Positions 35,528 to 45,800 of a stretch of 64,000 nt of DNA are shown one piece after another. The notes below the pieces were generated by a model. The model was not told the DNA's origin, ran no database searches, and saw only the letters and a list, made by a program, of their open reading frames with translations. The stretch is taken from NCBI GenBank assembly GCA_964486135.1, contig CAZAKT010000003.1, positions 12,274 to 76,273 on the forward strand, given 5' to 3'. The first letter of the stretch is position 1. Each line of letters begins with the position of its first letter. The position numbers and the translations under genes are program-made. The stretch comes from UBA4923 sp964486135 (GTDB lineage Bacteria > Bacillota > Clostridia > Saccharofermentanales > DTU023).

Positions 35528-36772
35528 ATGCCATACGAGCACGTCAAAAATGTCGATCCTGAAATCTATGAGTCTTTGCAGAATGAACTGGGGCGCCAGC
35601 GCCAGAATCTGGAGCTGATTGCGTCTGAAAACTTCGTCAGCCAGGCTGTCCTGGACACCATGGGTTCCATCATGACAAATAAGTACGCGGAGGGCTATCC
35701 CGGCAAACGCTACTACGGAGGATGCGAATACGTCGATGTCGCAGAACAGCTGGCCATTGACCGGGTGAAGGAACTGTTTGGCGCCGAGCACGCCAACGTT
35801 CAGCCACACTCGGGGGCATCGGCCAATACAGCCGTCTATTTCGCCATGTTGGATCCGGGCGACACCATTCTCGGCCTCGATCTCTCCCACGGCGGTCACC
35901 TGACCCATGGGATGAGGATAAATATTTCCGGCAGATATTACCACGCGGAAGCCTACCAGGTCGACCCTGAGACGGAGCAGATCGACTATGATATCGTCCG
36001 CAAGCGCGCCTTGGAAGTCAAGCCCAAGATGCTGGTCGCGGGCGCCAGCGCCTATCCGCGCGCCCTCGACTTCAAGAAATTCCGGGAGATCGCGGATGAG
36101 GTTGGTGCCCTCCTCTTTGTGGATATGGCCCACATCGCAGGACTGGTCGCGGCTGGCCTTCATATGAATCCCGTGCCCTACGCCGATTTCGTCACTTCGA
36201 CAACCCACAAGACCCTCCGGGGCCCCCGTGGTGGTTTGATCCTTTGCAAGGAAGACTATCGCCGGAAGATTGATTCGGCTGTATTCCCCGGTACCCAGGG
36301 TGGCCCGCTCATGCACGTTATCGCCGCCAAGGCCGTCTCCTTCAAGGAAGCGCTTGATCCCTCCTTCAAGGTCTATCAGCAGCAGGTGATCGACAATGCC
36401 CGTGTCCTGGGCGAATCCCTGGTTGAGAAGGGGATCGACCTGGTCTCCGGTGGCACCGACACCCACCTCATGCTCCTCAAGCTCAAGGGGACCGGGGCCA
36501 CGGGCAAGGTAATGCAGGAGCGCCTGGACAGCGTCCACATCACCACCAACAAGAACACCGTTCCCTTTGAAACCGAGTCTCCCATGGTGACCTCCGGCCT
36601 TCGGATCGGAACCCCGGCCGTAACGACCCGCGGGATGGGTGAAGGGGAGATGCGGGAAATCGCTGACCTGATCGCCAAGGCCATCTTCGACTTTGAGGGC
36701 AGCCAGCAGGAAATCCGCGACCGCGTCGCCGCGCTTGTTGAGAAATTCCCGCTCTACCATGAGCTCAGCTGA
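35528..36772 (+). CDS. glyA: Serine hydroxymethyltransferase
   Basis: The 414-residue PLP enzyme interconverts serine and glycine with tetrahydrofolate. Family motifs include LELIASENFVSQAVLDTMGS, YAEGYPGKRYYGGCE, and the PLP-lysine stretch TSTTHKTLRGPRGGLI (Lys near residue 227). AGGAGG lies 6 bases before the ATG; a -10 candidate TATGAT is at 35479-35484. Its 3' end overlaps rarA by 14 bp. Confidence 0.97.
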   Translation: MPYEHVKNVDPEIYESLQNELGRQRQNLELIASENFVSQAVLDTMGSIMTNKYAEGYPGKRYYGGCEYVDVAEQLAIDRVKELFGAEHANVQPHSGASANTAVYFAMLDPGDTILGLDLSHGGHLTHGMRINISGRYYHAEAYQVDPETEQIDYDIVRKRALEVKPKMLVAGASAYPRALDFKKFREIADEVGALLFVDMAHIAGLVAAGLHMNPVPYADFVTSTTHKTLRGPRGGLILCKEDYRRKIDSAVFPGTQGGPLMHVIAAKAVSFKEALDPSFKVYQQQVIDNARVLGESLVEKGIDLVSGGTDTHLMLLKLKGTGATGKVMQERLDSVHITTNKNTVPFETESPMVTSGLRIGTPAVTTRGMGEGEMREIADLIAKAIFDFEGSQQEIRDRVAALVEKFPLYHELS

Positions 36773-38129
36773 TCAGAAAAAAACAATAACCGGGCGGCCT
36801 GAGCCGCTGGCATACCGTATGATGCCGAGAACGCTGGCCGATTTTATCGGCCAGCGTCATATTCTCGAAGAGGGCAAGATGCTCTGGCGTATGATCACGG
36901 CGGACAGATTGGCCTCCCTTATCCTCTTTGGACCGCCCGGGACAGGGAAGACCTCCCTGGCCCACGTCATCGCAAACTCCACCCGGTCCGTCTACCGCAA
37001 GCTGAATGCGGTGACCTCGGGGGTGGCCGATATCAAACAGGTCATCGCCGATACGGAAAACCCCCTCCTGACACCGGGCGGCCGGACGGTCCTCTTCATC
37101 GATGAGATCCATCGCTTCAATAAGGCCCAGCAGGATGCCCTCCTGCCCTCGGTGGAGAGTGGCCGGCTGATCCTGATCGGGGCGACGACGGAAAATCCCT
37201 TTTTCCAGGTCAACAAGGCCCTGATCTCGCGTTCCACCGTCTTCCAGCTCTATCCCCTGACCACAGAAGAGGTGATTGAGGTCATGAGGCGGGCCCTGGC
37301 TGACAGGGAGCGGGGCCTGGGTCCTCTCTCTGTTGAGGTCGATGAAGCGACCCTTCTCATGATTGCCGAGCTTTCGGGCGGGGACGCCCGCATCGCCCTG
37401 AACGGCCTGGAGCTGGCGGCTGTGACAACGCCCGTCAATGCCGATGGGACAGTCACCTTGACCCGGGAGACTGTCCTGGATTCCATGCAGAAGAAGACGA
37501 CCCGCTACGACGCGGACGGTGAGGAGCACTACGATACGGTCTCCGCCATGATCAAGTCCATGCGGGGGAGCGACCCCCAGGCGGCTGTTTTCTATCTCGC
37601 CAGGGCCCTGGCGGGAGGGGAGGATATCGGCTTCATCGGGCGGCGGATAACCATCTGCGCTGCGGAAGATGTGGGCCTGGCCAATCCTTCTGTACTCTCA
37701 ATCGCGCTTGATGCCTGGCAGGCTGCCCTTATGACCGGTATGCCGGAGGCCAGGATCCTCCTGTCCGAGGCGGTCATCGCTGTCGCGACCAGCCCTAAAT
37801 CCAACAGGGCCTACCTGGCCATCGACAAGGCCCTGTCCCAGATTGAAAACAGTGATACGGGCAGCATCCCCTTCCATCTTCGTAACGCACCCACCAAGGG
37901 TATGAAGGAACTAGGCTATGGGGAGGGCTATCTCTACGATCACGATTTTCCGTCCGGCATTTCGGGCCAAAGCTTTCTGCCCGAAGCGGTCGAGGGAAGC
38001 GTCTACTACCAACCGACGGATCGGGGCTATGAGAAGAGGATAGCTGAGTGGATGCGGAGGGTTGACGAGACGCGCAGCCTGGAAAGGGAGAAGGCCCGGA
38101 GCCAGGAAGAGGGGAAGGATCCCGAATAA
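36759..38129 (+). CDS. rarA: Replication-associated recombination protein RarA (MgsA)
   Basis: The 456-residue AAA+ ATPase has PLAYRMMPRTLADFIGQRHIL, Walker A FGPPGTGKTSLAH, Walker B VLFIDEIHRFNKAQQDALLP and the sensor region ENPFFQVNKALISRS. It resembles clamp-loader ATPases and acts at stalled replication forks. ATG 36759 lies inside the end of glyA; upstream codons in frame belong to glyA's overlap and are not conserved. Confidence 0.94.
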   Translation: MSSADQKKTITGRPEPLAYRMMPRTLADFIGQRHILEEGKMLWRMITADRLASLILFGPPGTGKTSLAHVIANSTRSVYRKLNAVTSGVADIKQVIADTENPLLTPGGRTVLFIDEIHRFNKAQQDALLPSVESGRLILIGATTENPFFQVNKALISRSTVFQLYPLTTEEVIEVMRRALADRERGLGPLSVEVDEATLLMIAELSGGDARIALNGLELAAVTTPVNADGTVTLTRETVLDSMQKKTTRYDADGEEHYDTVSAMIKSMRGSDPQAAVFYLARALAGGEDIGFIGRRITICAAEDVGLANPSVLSIALDAWQAALMTGMPEARILLSEAVIAVATSPKSNRAYLAIDKALSQIENSDTGSIPFHLRNAPTKGMKELGYGEGYLYDHDFPSGISGQSFLPEAVEGSVYYQPTDRGYEKRIAEWMRRVDETRSLEREKARSQEEGKDPE

Positions 38130-38201
38130 AGCTGGCCAGCTTCCGCTTTCCCGGTCATCTACTATACAATTAATTGAAATATCAGCTTTGAGGACCAAGT
38201 C

Positions 38202-39482
38202 ATGGAAATAACTTTGGAGCAAAGAATAAAAGAGGCGGCGAAGGCGCCCCGGGTCTACTTTGACCATGCGGCGACAACCGCACCCCGGCCGGAAGTCATC
38301 GATACTGTCCACTCGGTTTTAAAAGACTGCTACGGCAACCCCTCTTCCTTCTACAAGGAGGGTCACAAGGCCGCCCGGATCCTGGAGGAATCCCGCGTGG
38401 GAATCGCCATGGGGCTGGATGTATTGCCTGAGGAGATCTTCTTCACCTCCTGTGGCACCGAGTCGGATAACTGGGCCATCAAGGGGGTTGCCCAGGCCAG
38501 GGAGGGGAGAGGCCGCCACCTGATTACAAGCGCCATCGAGCACCACGCCGTCCTCCATACTATGGAAGCCCTGGAGAAGGAAGGCTTTGAGGTGACTTAT
38601 CTGCCAGTCGACAACAGGGGCCTGGTTGACCCTGAACAGGTCCGGGCCGCCATTAGGCCCGATACCATCCTGGTCTCCCTCATGATGGCCAACAATGAGA
38701 TAGGCAGTCTGGAGCCGGTAGGGGAGGTAGGAGCCCTCTGCAAGGAGGCCAGGGTCCTCTTCCATTCGGATGCCGTCCAAGCCCTGGGCGCCATCCCGGT
38801 CCGCCCCCACGACCTGAATGTCGACCTTATGTCCTTTTCCGGTCACAAACTCTACGCTCCCAAGGGTATCGGCCTCCTCTACAAACGCAAGGGACTTCGG
38901 ATCGGCCGCCTGCTTGACGGGGGAGCCCAGGAAAAGCGGCAGCGGGGGGGGACGGAAAACGTGACCTACGCCGCCGCCTTCGCCAAGGCCTTTGAACTCT
39001 CCTTGCAAAACCAGGAGGGGGAGGCCGCCCGACAGACCAGGCTGCGTGACCGCCTGATCCGGGGGGTCATTGAGCGCGTCCCCCATACCAAGCTGAACGG
39101 TCACGAAAGCCAGAGACTTCCCAATAACGCCAACTTCTCCTTCGAATTCATAGAAGGGGAGTCCATCCTCCTCCTGCTGGATTCACTGGGCTACGCCTGT
39201 TCCAGCGGTTCGGCCTGCACTTCGGCCTCACTTGATCCCTCCCACGTCCTCCTGGCCATCGGCCTGCCGCCAGAGATCGCCCACGGATCCCTCCGGGTGA
39301 GCCTGGGCAGGGAGACGACAGAAGAGGAGATCGACCGTTTCCTTATCGACATCCCCCTGGTCATTGAAAGACTTCGGGATATGTCCCCCCTCTATACGGA
39401 TTATCTCAAGGGCAAGCTGAAGGCCCTGATCCCGCCTGAAGGTGGAATCGATGTTAAAATGGGAGGCGGCTACGGGCTATAG
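38202..39482 (+). CDS. iscS: Cysteine desulfurase, IscS/NifS type
   Basis: The 426-residue enzyme has VYFDHAATTAPRPEV, HHAVLHTME, the PLP lysine in SFSGHKLYAPKGIG and catalytic Cys in CSSGSACTSASLDPSHVLLAIG. The short CSSGSACTS loop and the scaffold gene 28 bp downstream mark it as the sulfur donor for Fe-S cluster assembly. About 17 N-terminal and 30 C-terminal residues extend beyond the usual core. TATACA before the gene may be its -10 box. Confidence 0.93.
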   Translation: MEITLEQRIKEAAKAPRVYFDHAATTAPRPEVIDTVHSVLKDCYGNPSSFYKEGHKAARILEESRVGIAMGLDVLPEEIFFTSCGTESDNWAIKGVAQAREGRGRHLITSAIEHHAVLHTMEALEKEGFEVTYLPVDNRGLVDPEQVRAAIRPDTILVSLMMANNEIGSLEPVGEVGALCKEARVLFHSDAVQALGAIPVRPHDLNVDLMSFSGHKLYAPKGIGLLYKRKGLRIGRLLDGGAQEKRQRGGTENVTYAAAFAKAFELSLQNQEGEAARQTRLRDRLIRGVIERVPHTKLNGHESQRLPNNANFSFEFIEGESILLLLDSLGYACSSGSACTSASLDPSHVLLAIGLPPEIAHGSLRVSLGRETTEEEIDRFLIDIPLVIERLRDMSPLYTDYLKGKLKALIPPEGGIDVKMGGGYGL

Positions 39483-39510
39483 GCCCGGCACGATTTCCCG
39501 GGAGGTTGAC

Positions 39511-39945
39511 ATGGAGTACAGCGAAAAAGTACTGGATCATTTTATGAAACCGCGGAATATGGGCGAGATCCCCGACGCCGACGCGTCCGGTACGGTCGGC
39601 AATCCCATCTGCGGCGATATCATGAAGATGGATCTCAAGATCGTGGACAATGTCATTGTGGATGCCAAGTTCAAGACCTTCGGCTGCGGCTCGGCCATCG
39701 CCACCTCCAGTATGGCGACGGAGCTGATCATAGGCAAGACCACGGACGAGGCCCTGGATATCACCAATCAGGCGGTGGCTGAGGCCCTGGACGGCTTGCC
39801 CCGGGTCAAGATGCACTGCTCCGTCCTGGCTGAACAGGCTGTCAAGAAGGCCCTGGAACAGTACTATCTGGACAAGGGGCTTATGACCCCGGAGCGTAAG
39901 GAAAAGTTCAAGATTCTCAATGAAGATACAGACCATAAGGAATAG
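39511..39945 (+). CDS. iscU: Fe-S cluster scaffold protein IscU/NifU N-domain
   Basis: The 144-residue product keeps the three cluster-binding cysteines and the Asp: NPICGDIMK, FGCGSAIATSSM and MHCSVLAEQAV. It assembles clusters with sulfur from the upstream desulfurase. ATG 39511 follows GGGAGG. Two-gene iscS-iscU operons are common in Clostridia. The C-terminus carries a short charged extension. Confidence 0.95.
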   Translation: MEYSEKVLDHFMKPRNMGEIPDADASGTVGNPICGDIMKMDLKIVDNVIVDAKFKTFGCGSAIATSSMATELIIGKTTDEALDITNQAVAEALDGLPRVKMHCSVLAEQAVKKALEQYYLDKGLMTPERKEKFKILNEDTDHKE

Positions 39946-39971
39946 AAAACCAAGATAAGAAAGGATTCGAT

Positions 39972-41420
39972 ATGAGCGAACAGAAGGATAAGAAAAAGGA
40001 CCAGGTGGAGGAGCTGCGCAAGCAGTTGACCTTCTCTTTCAAGAACCTCTGGGACCCCGACAAGGAAGATGAGATGAAGGCCATCATGTCCTTTTGTGAG
40101 GACTACAAGCTGGCCCTGGACGAGGGGAAGACGGAGCGGGAGTTTGTCGACTATGCTGTTGACTGGCTGGAAGCGGAAGGCTTTAAAGCTTTCGATGACT
40201 CGTCAAATCTGAAACCGGGCGACCGGGTCTATGAGACCCTGCATGGCAAGGCCTTGGTGGCTGCTGTAATCGGCAGTGGGGATCCCCTGGAAGGCTTCAA
40301 CCTGGTTGGCGCCCATATCGATTCGCCCCGGCTGGATCTGAAGCCCAACCCCCTCTACGAGTCGGATGAGCTGACCCTCCTGAAGACCCATTACTATGGC
40401 GGCATCAAGAAATACCAATGGGCGGCGACCCCCCTCGCCCTGCATGGAGTCGTCATCCTGAAAGATGGGGAGACGGTCAAGCTCTGCATTGGGGAAAAGG
40501 ATGAGGATCCGGTCTTCACCATCACCGATCTTCTGCCCCACCTGGGAGCCGATCAGATGAAGAAGACGGCCAAGGACGTGATTGAGGGCGAGGAGCTCAA
40601 TGTCCTGGTCGGCAGTCTGCCCCTGACAGGGGATGAAGAGGTCAAGGAACGCTTCAAGCTTGGGATCCTGAAGCTCCTCTACGATCAATACGGAATCACG
40701 GAACGCGACCTGGTCACGGCCGAGATCGAGATCGTGCCGGCGACCAAGGCCCGCTGCGTTGGCCTGGACCGGTCCCTGATCGGCGCCTATGCCCAGGATG
40801 ACCGGGTCTGCGCCTACACGGCCCTCCGTGCCCTGGTCGACCTGGAATCACCTCTCAAGCGGACGGGTCTGGTGGTCCTCTACGACAAGGAGGAGACCGG
40901 TTCCGGTGGGATCACAGGCGCCCGTTCCCAACTCTTCCCCTCAGTCCAAAAGCGTATGGTCCGCTCCATCCTGGGTCGGGAGCCTTCCGCCATCGAGCTC
41001 CAGGATCAGATCGAGAAGTCGACCATGCTCTCTTCCGATGTTTCCAACGCCTACGACCCCACCTTCGCCTCCGTGTCCGATCCCAAGAACAATACCTATG
41101 CCGGCCGCGGAATCGCCTTCTTCAAGTACACGGGCTCAGGCGGCAAGTACAATACCTCGGACGCCAACGCCGAATACTTCAATGAGGTGACCCGGCTCCT
41201 GGACGAGAACGGGGTCCCCTGGCAGACAGGTGAACTGGGCAAGGTTGACCAGGGGGGTGGCGGCACCGTCGCCATCTATCAGGCCGACCTGGGGATCTCC
41301 GTCATTGACTGCGGGGTCCCGGTCCTGTCCATGCATGCCTGCTTTGAGATCACCAGCAAGATTGATGTCTATAAGACCTACCAAGCCTACAAGACCTTCA
41401 TGGAGAAGATGAGAAGCTAA
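39972..41420 (+). CDS. M18-family aminopeptidase
   Basis: The 482-residue zinc peptidase shows the M18 ligands and catalytic residues: His/Asp in VGAHIDSPRLDLKP, Asp in YAQDDRVCAYT, the EE pair in YDKEETGSGG, Asp in SSDVSNAYDP, and His in LSMHACFEITSKID. The family forms large dodecamers and trims acidic or neutral N-terminal residues in the cytoplasm. It starts 26 bp after iscU, possibly by chance. A terminator follows. Confidence 0.93.
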   Translation: MSEQKDKKKDQVEELRKQLTFSFKNLWDPDKEDEMKAIMSFCEDYKLALDEGKTEREFVDYAVDWLEAEGFKAFDDSSNLKPGDRVYETLHGKALVAAVIGSGDPLEGFNLVGAHIDSPRLDLKPNPLYESDELTLLKTHYYGGIKKYQWAATPLALHGVVILKDGETVKLCIGEKDEDPVFTITDLLPHLGADQMKKTAKDVIEGEELNVLVGSLPLTGDEEVKERFKLGILKLLYDQYGITERDLVTAEIEIVPATKARCVGLDRSLIGAYAQDDRVCAYTALRALVDLESPLKRTGLVVLYDKEETGSGGITGARSQLFPSVQKRMVRSILGREPSAIELQDQIEKSTMLSSDVSNAYDPTFASVSDPKNNTYAGRGIAFFKYTGSGGKYNTSDANAEYFNEVTRLLDENGVPWQTGELGKVDQGGGGTVAIYQADLGISVIDCGVPVLSMHACFEITSKIDVYKTYQAYKTFMEKMRS

Positions 41421-41448
41421 GTAAAGAAGCCAGGGAAAGCCATTCCAC

Positions 41449-41477
41449 AAGGGCGGTCCAAAAGGGCCGCCCTTCTT
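41449..41477 (+). terminator. Terminator between convergent M18 and recombinase genes
   Basis: AAGGGCGGTCC (41449-41459) pairs with GGGCCGCCCTT (41464-41474 region, one wobble), followed by CTTTAA. The T content is modest. Confidence 0.65.
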
Positions 41478-42475
41478 TAATCTTTATTTCCGCCCCTCTC
41501 CAAATTAAGGGGATTTTGTTCAACCGCTTCATGGAGGGCCCGCTCGTCGATATGGGTATAGATCTCCGTGGTCGCGACCGAGGAGTGGCCTAAAAGGGCC
41601 TGCAGGCTCCTGATATCCACCTCCCCATACTGGTACATGAGGGTGGCTGCCGTATGGCGAAGTTTATGGGTCGAGTAGCGTTCGGGATCAAGACCGGCCG
41701 ACCGGATATATTTCTTAATGATGTTCTGCACAGCCCGGGGAGTCACCCGCTTGCCCAACCTGGAAATGAAAAGGGCATCCTTATCCTCTTTGACCGGCTT
41801 GATGCGGTCGGGGAGGTAGGCCTCAATTGCCGCGATACAGGCCCCGTTCAAATAGATGGTCCGCTCCTTCCCCCCCTTGCCCAGGACCCGGAGGGTATCG
41901 GTCCGCCAGGAGGACAGGTCAATGCCGCATAGTTCGGATAAACGCAAACCACAGTTTAAGAAAAGTGTCAGGATACAGTAATCACGGCTGGAGAAGCGTG
42001 ACTCATCAAAAGAGGCCGCTTTCAAAAGCTCCCGGCTCTCATCAAGTGTCAGATATCGGGGAAGTCGCTTGATCTGTTTGGGCGACTCCAGATTGGCCGT
42101 CACATTCTCAGAGAGGACATTAGCCTTGCTGGTCAGGTAATCAAAGAAGGTCCTGAGGGAGGAAGTCCGCCTGGCCCGGGTCGAAGGTGCCGTCTTCCGG
42201 GTCGTCGCCAACCAGCTTATATAGGAATAGAAGTCAGATAGCTGCAAGGAACGGAGAAATTTATCATCAACAACAGATAGATCAATTTCACCCCAGGCCT
42301 CATCCTCCGGTTGCAGGGTCCGGTCATCCGCGATAAGGAAACGAAAGAATAAAATCAGATCATAACGATACTGGCGGACAGTTCCCTCGGAGCGCTCCAG
42401 AATGGCCCGGATATAACCCAGAAATTCCTCCAAGCGGGGAAAGCTGTCAGTTGCCGATTTTCTTTTGTTATCCAT
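41477..42475 (-). CDS. Tyrosine recombinase, XerC/XerD-like
   Basis: The 332-residue product has an N-terminal SAM-like core-binding domain and a C-terminal catalytic domain with the full set of residues: Arg in NCGLRLSELCGID, Lys in GKGGKERTI, HKLRHTAATLM (HxxR), GHSSV and the nucleophile Tyr in TTEIYTHID. It is longer than usual Xer proteins because of a 25-residue insert in the N-domain (FLIADDRTLQPEDEAWGEIDLS). It could be a housekeeping Xer or a local invertase/integrase; no partner or site is obvious nearby. A predicted leaderless start (extended -10 at 42482-42490) is noted. Confidence 0.9.
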   Translation of the reverse strand: MDNKRKSATDSFPRLEEFLGYIRAILERSEGTVRQYRYDLILFFRFLIADDRTLQPEDEAWGEIDLSVVDDKFLRSLQLSDFYSYISWLATTRKTAPSTRARRTSSLRTFFDYLTSKANVLSENVTANLESPKQIKRLPRYLTLDESRELLKAASFDESRFSSRDYCILTLFLNCGLRLSELCGIDLSSWRTDTLRVLGKGGKERTIYLNGACIAAIEAYLPDRIKPVKEDKDALFISRLGKRVTPRAVQNIIKKYIRSAGLDPERYSTHKLRHTAATLMYQYGEVDIRSLQALLGHSSVATTEIYTHIDERALHEAVEQNPLNLERGGNKD

Positions 42476-42481
42476 AAAAAC

Positions 42482-42490
42482 ATCTTAACA
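42482..42490 (-). promoter_or_regulatory. Extended -10 box six bases before the recombinase start
   Basis: On the minus strand TGTTAAGAT (extended -10, TGn plus TAAGAT, the same hexamer as the recA promoter) is followed by six bases and the ATG at 42475. There is no Shine-Dalgarno sequence. No clear -35 box is seen at the normal distance, as expected for an extended -10 promoter. Confidence 0.5.
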
Positions 42491-42521
42491 CGCTGTCAAG
42501 CATAAACCACTAAATAATATA

Positions 42522-42808
42522 AAGAAACTTGAGTATATATGCTATAAAATCACTCATTTAATCACTGTATAAAGTACTACTAAAGCACCCTATTTGTATG
42601 GCTAATAAGTCACTCTAGTAATGCTAAAAGCCTTATATATCAGACATTAGAATCACAGGTTACCTGGCAGAGCCCAAATTGCATACATATCTATTAAGCT
42701 GTATAATAACTCCGGTTGTTAAGTTCTATTCGAACAATTTTTCGGTGTAACTGTCAGAAGTATATATATAAGTGGAAGCTAGCTTTATGAGTAAGAAAGG
42801 AAATTTCC
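42522..42808 (+). repeat. Promoter-leader repeat, copy A
   Basis: This AT-rich stretch matches 46565-46852 along its length with scattered changes. Shared blocks include TTTAATCA, GTATAAAGTACTAC, TGCTAAAAGCCTTATATA, the TTGCAT/TATAAT promoter, and TTTCGGTGTAACTGTCA in the leader. It covers most of the 333-bp gap between the recombinase and the first surface-protein gene. Confidence 0.85.
42679..42707 (+). promoter_or_regulatory. Promoter of surface-protein gene 1
   Basis: TTGCAT (42679-42684), a 17-bp spacer and TATAAT (42702-42707). The same boxes with the same spacing occur in copy B although the spacer sequence differs, which supports function. It predicts a leader of about 95 bases with the conserved TTTCGGTGTAACTGTCA block. 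Confidence 0.8.
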
Positions 42809-45800
42809 ATGAACACAAATGACAGACAGTACACATCTTCAGCGCATCAAGATGAATCAATTTCCCAGACTGGGAAAATACAGACTAGGAACAAACCAAG
42901 TAAGTGGTTGGCGGTTCTGCTGGCCATGGTCATGCTGGTGGGTAGCGTTTACTTGGGGTCAGTCAATGTTGAGGCGGAGGGCACGGATCCCATTGTGCTT
43001 GCGGGACCTGGAGGCGGCGGACACGGAGGTGGCGGTTATGGCCAAACGGCCAAAGCCAGTATCACGGTTCAAAAAGAGTTCAACGGCAGGATTCCTACGG
43101 GTGACGATGAATTCAAATTTCAACTGTNNNNNNNNNNNNNNNNNNNNNNNNNNNNNNNNNNNNNNNNNNNNNNNNNNNNNNNNNNNNNNNNNNNNNNNNN
43201 NNNNNNNNNNNNNNNNNNNNNNNNNNNGCTTTCAGCTTAATAATCTTGAAGCTGGCACCTATTATTATAAGGTTGTGGAAGTAAAAGGATTAATCCCTAA
43301 TGTGAGTTATGATCCGAATCCCAAATTCGTGGAGGTTTCCGTAAAAAACAAACCAGGTGGGCATGGATCCGGAGGTCTTGAAGCGAGTGTCTCTCCAGCC
43401 ACGCTTACATTTACCAATACCTATACACCTCCTCCTTCTGTCAATGCGAAGATCAAAATTAATAAAGAGTTCAACGGCAGGATTCCTACGGGTGACGATG
43501 AATTCAAATTTCAACTGTTTAAGGGAACAAAAAGTGGGAATAAGATTACGTATAGTAATCAATATAGTGATGAGATCACTATAAAAGGGGATAATCTCAC
43601 TGGGAGCTTTCAGCTTAATAATCTTGAAGCTGGCACCTATTATTATAAGGTTGTGGAAGTTAAGGGATCAATCCCTAACGTAAGCTATGATCCGAATCCC
43701 AGATACGTGGAGATTTCCGTATCTAAAGGAAGCGGTCAATGCGGTGGATGTGGAGAGCTGAAAGCGACAGTCACACCTGATACGATCACTTTCACCAATA
43801 CCTACACACCCGATCCAGCAAAAGCGACTATCAAGGTTCAAAAAGTCTTGAACGGCCGCGAGTGGAAAGATGGTGATGCATTTGTCTTTAAGCTTAGCGG
43901 AAAAATTGATAACGAGCTGGTCATTGATGAAGCCACTGTATTGGACAGAAACCCTGTTAGTTTCAAAGAACTGACCTTCACCAAGGCAGGAGAATACAAA
44001 TTCTTTGTTAGTGAAGTAGAGGGCTCCATCCCAGGAATAAACTATGATAAAAGCGTCAAGGAAGTTAAGGTCAGTGTCACCTTCGATAATGCAACAGGTA
44101 AATTTTCAACTGTGGTTTCAGAGGTAGGTTCCGGAGGGGGTCTGACGGCTTCCAATTTACTTACATTCACTAATACTTACAAACCTGATCCGGTGAAGGC
44201 AACAATCAAGGTTCAAAAAGTCTTGAACGGCCGGGACTGGAAGCAGGGAGATAAATTTACCTTTAAACTTTCTGGGAGAATCGGCAAAAATTGGGTTACA
44301 AGAGAAATATCCGTAACGGATGGCGTAGCGAAAAGTTTCGGCGAACTGACTTTCACCAAACCAGGTGAGTACGAATTCTCCATCAGAGAAGTATCGGGTT
44401 CTATCCCTGGCGTCCACTATGACCGAAGTGTCAAGAAAGCCAAGGTCAATGTTACCAAAGATAATGTGACTGGAGAATTGAAGGCGGTCGTTTCAGGGGG
44501 AGGCACAGCTGGCGGAAATGTAGCGATACTATCCGATCTATTTGTCTTTACCAACAACTACAAGGCGAAGTCGACCAAGGCCACAATTATTGGCACCAAA
44601 TCCTTGAATGGCAGAGCTTTGAAAAAAGGAGAATTCACCTTTAAGCTCTACCGTGCGAATGCCGATGGTCAAATTGAAGGTAACGCGATAGCTTCAACCA
44701 GGAATGAAGCCAATGGTATCTGGAAATTTGCTCTCAATTACAATCAGGGGCAAGCGGGTACCTACTACTACGTCGTCAAAGAAGTAAATGACGGTAGAGA
44801 CTACATTGGTTACGCTACCAATGAGATTCTCTATAAAGTTGTTGTGTATGATAATTTAATTGGCTCAATGAAAGCACGAGTTTTCTGCTTGAGCGATGAA
44901 AATTTCTTTGAGAACACGTACTCGGCGATTGGATCCTGGACCCCTGAAGTAACAAAAGAATTGACTGGACGTGCCCTAAAATACCAGGAGTTCACCTTTG
45001 TGCTCAAAGATTCCGAAGGTGTCGTACTGCAAACCGTCCAGAACGAGGAGGATGGTAGCATCCCCTTTGGACCTATCAACTTCAACGAAACGCAACTGGG
45101 CGTACATGCCTACACGATTTCGGAGCTTATCCCTGACGAGGCTGACAAGGAAACCGGTATGACCTACGATGGAAAGGTCATCACATTTACCGTGACTGTC
45201 TTCGATCCCTGGGGTAAAGGTAAGCTGAAGGTGAAAGTGGGAGAAGTTGAAGACACGGTCTTCCTTAATGAGTACGAAGCCAGTGGAAGCCTTGAACTTG
45301 AGGCCACCAAGGAATTAATCGGTAGAGAGCTGAAGGAGGGAGAATTCAAATTCCTGCTCAAGGACATTAATGAAGATGTCGTGGGTGAGGCAACCAACGC
45401 CCAGGATGGAACGATTGTCTTTGACAGCATCCCTTACACGGAAGAAGATATTGGAAAGACCTTTACCTACACCATCGAAGAGGTGGCCGGTACGGAAACT
45501 GGTATGGACTACGCCACAAATGTCGTGACGGTCACAGTTGAAGTGTCTGATGCCGGTGAAGGAGACCTTGACCTCGATGTGATCTATGAGGATGAGGCAG
45601 TATTCACCAACACATATAAGGCAAGCGGCAGCTATAGCTTGAGTGTTAAAAAAGAAATGGTTGGCCGGGCACTGGTTGAAGGGGAATTCGACTTCGAACT
45701 CCTTGATGCGGATGATAAGCAGCTGCTGACGGCTAAGAACCAGGCCAATGGCCAGGTGGTATTTGGCCTCCTGAGCTTTGATCAGGACGATATCGGCAAA

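Noticed and set aside
35489..36760. Long antisense reading frame opposite glyA
   Set aside because: It mirrors a strongly conserved gene with family motifs on the plus strand; long antisense frames are expected in GC-rich coding DNA. Similar frames opposite ftsK, smc, pnp and mutL were dropped for the same reason.
42723..42735. GTTC-N5-GAAC in the surface-gene leader as a LexA box
   Set aside because: The half-sites are in the reverse order and spacing is five, unlike the GAAC-N4-GTTC boxes at recA and lexA.
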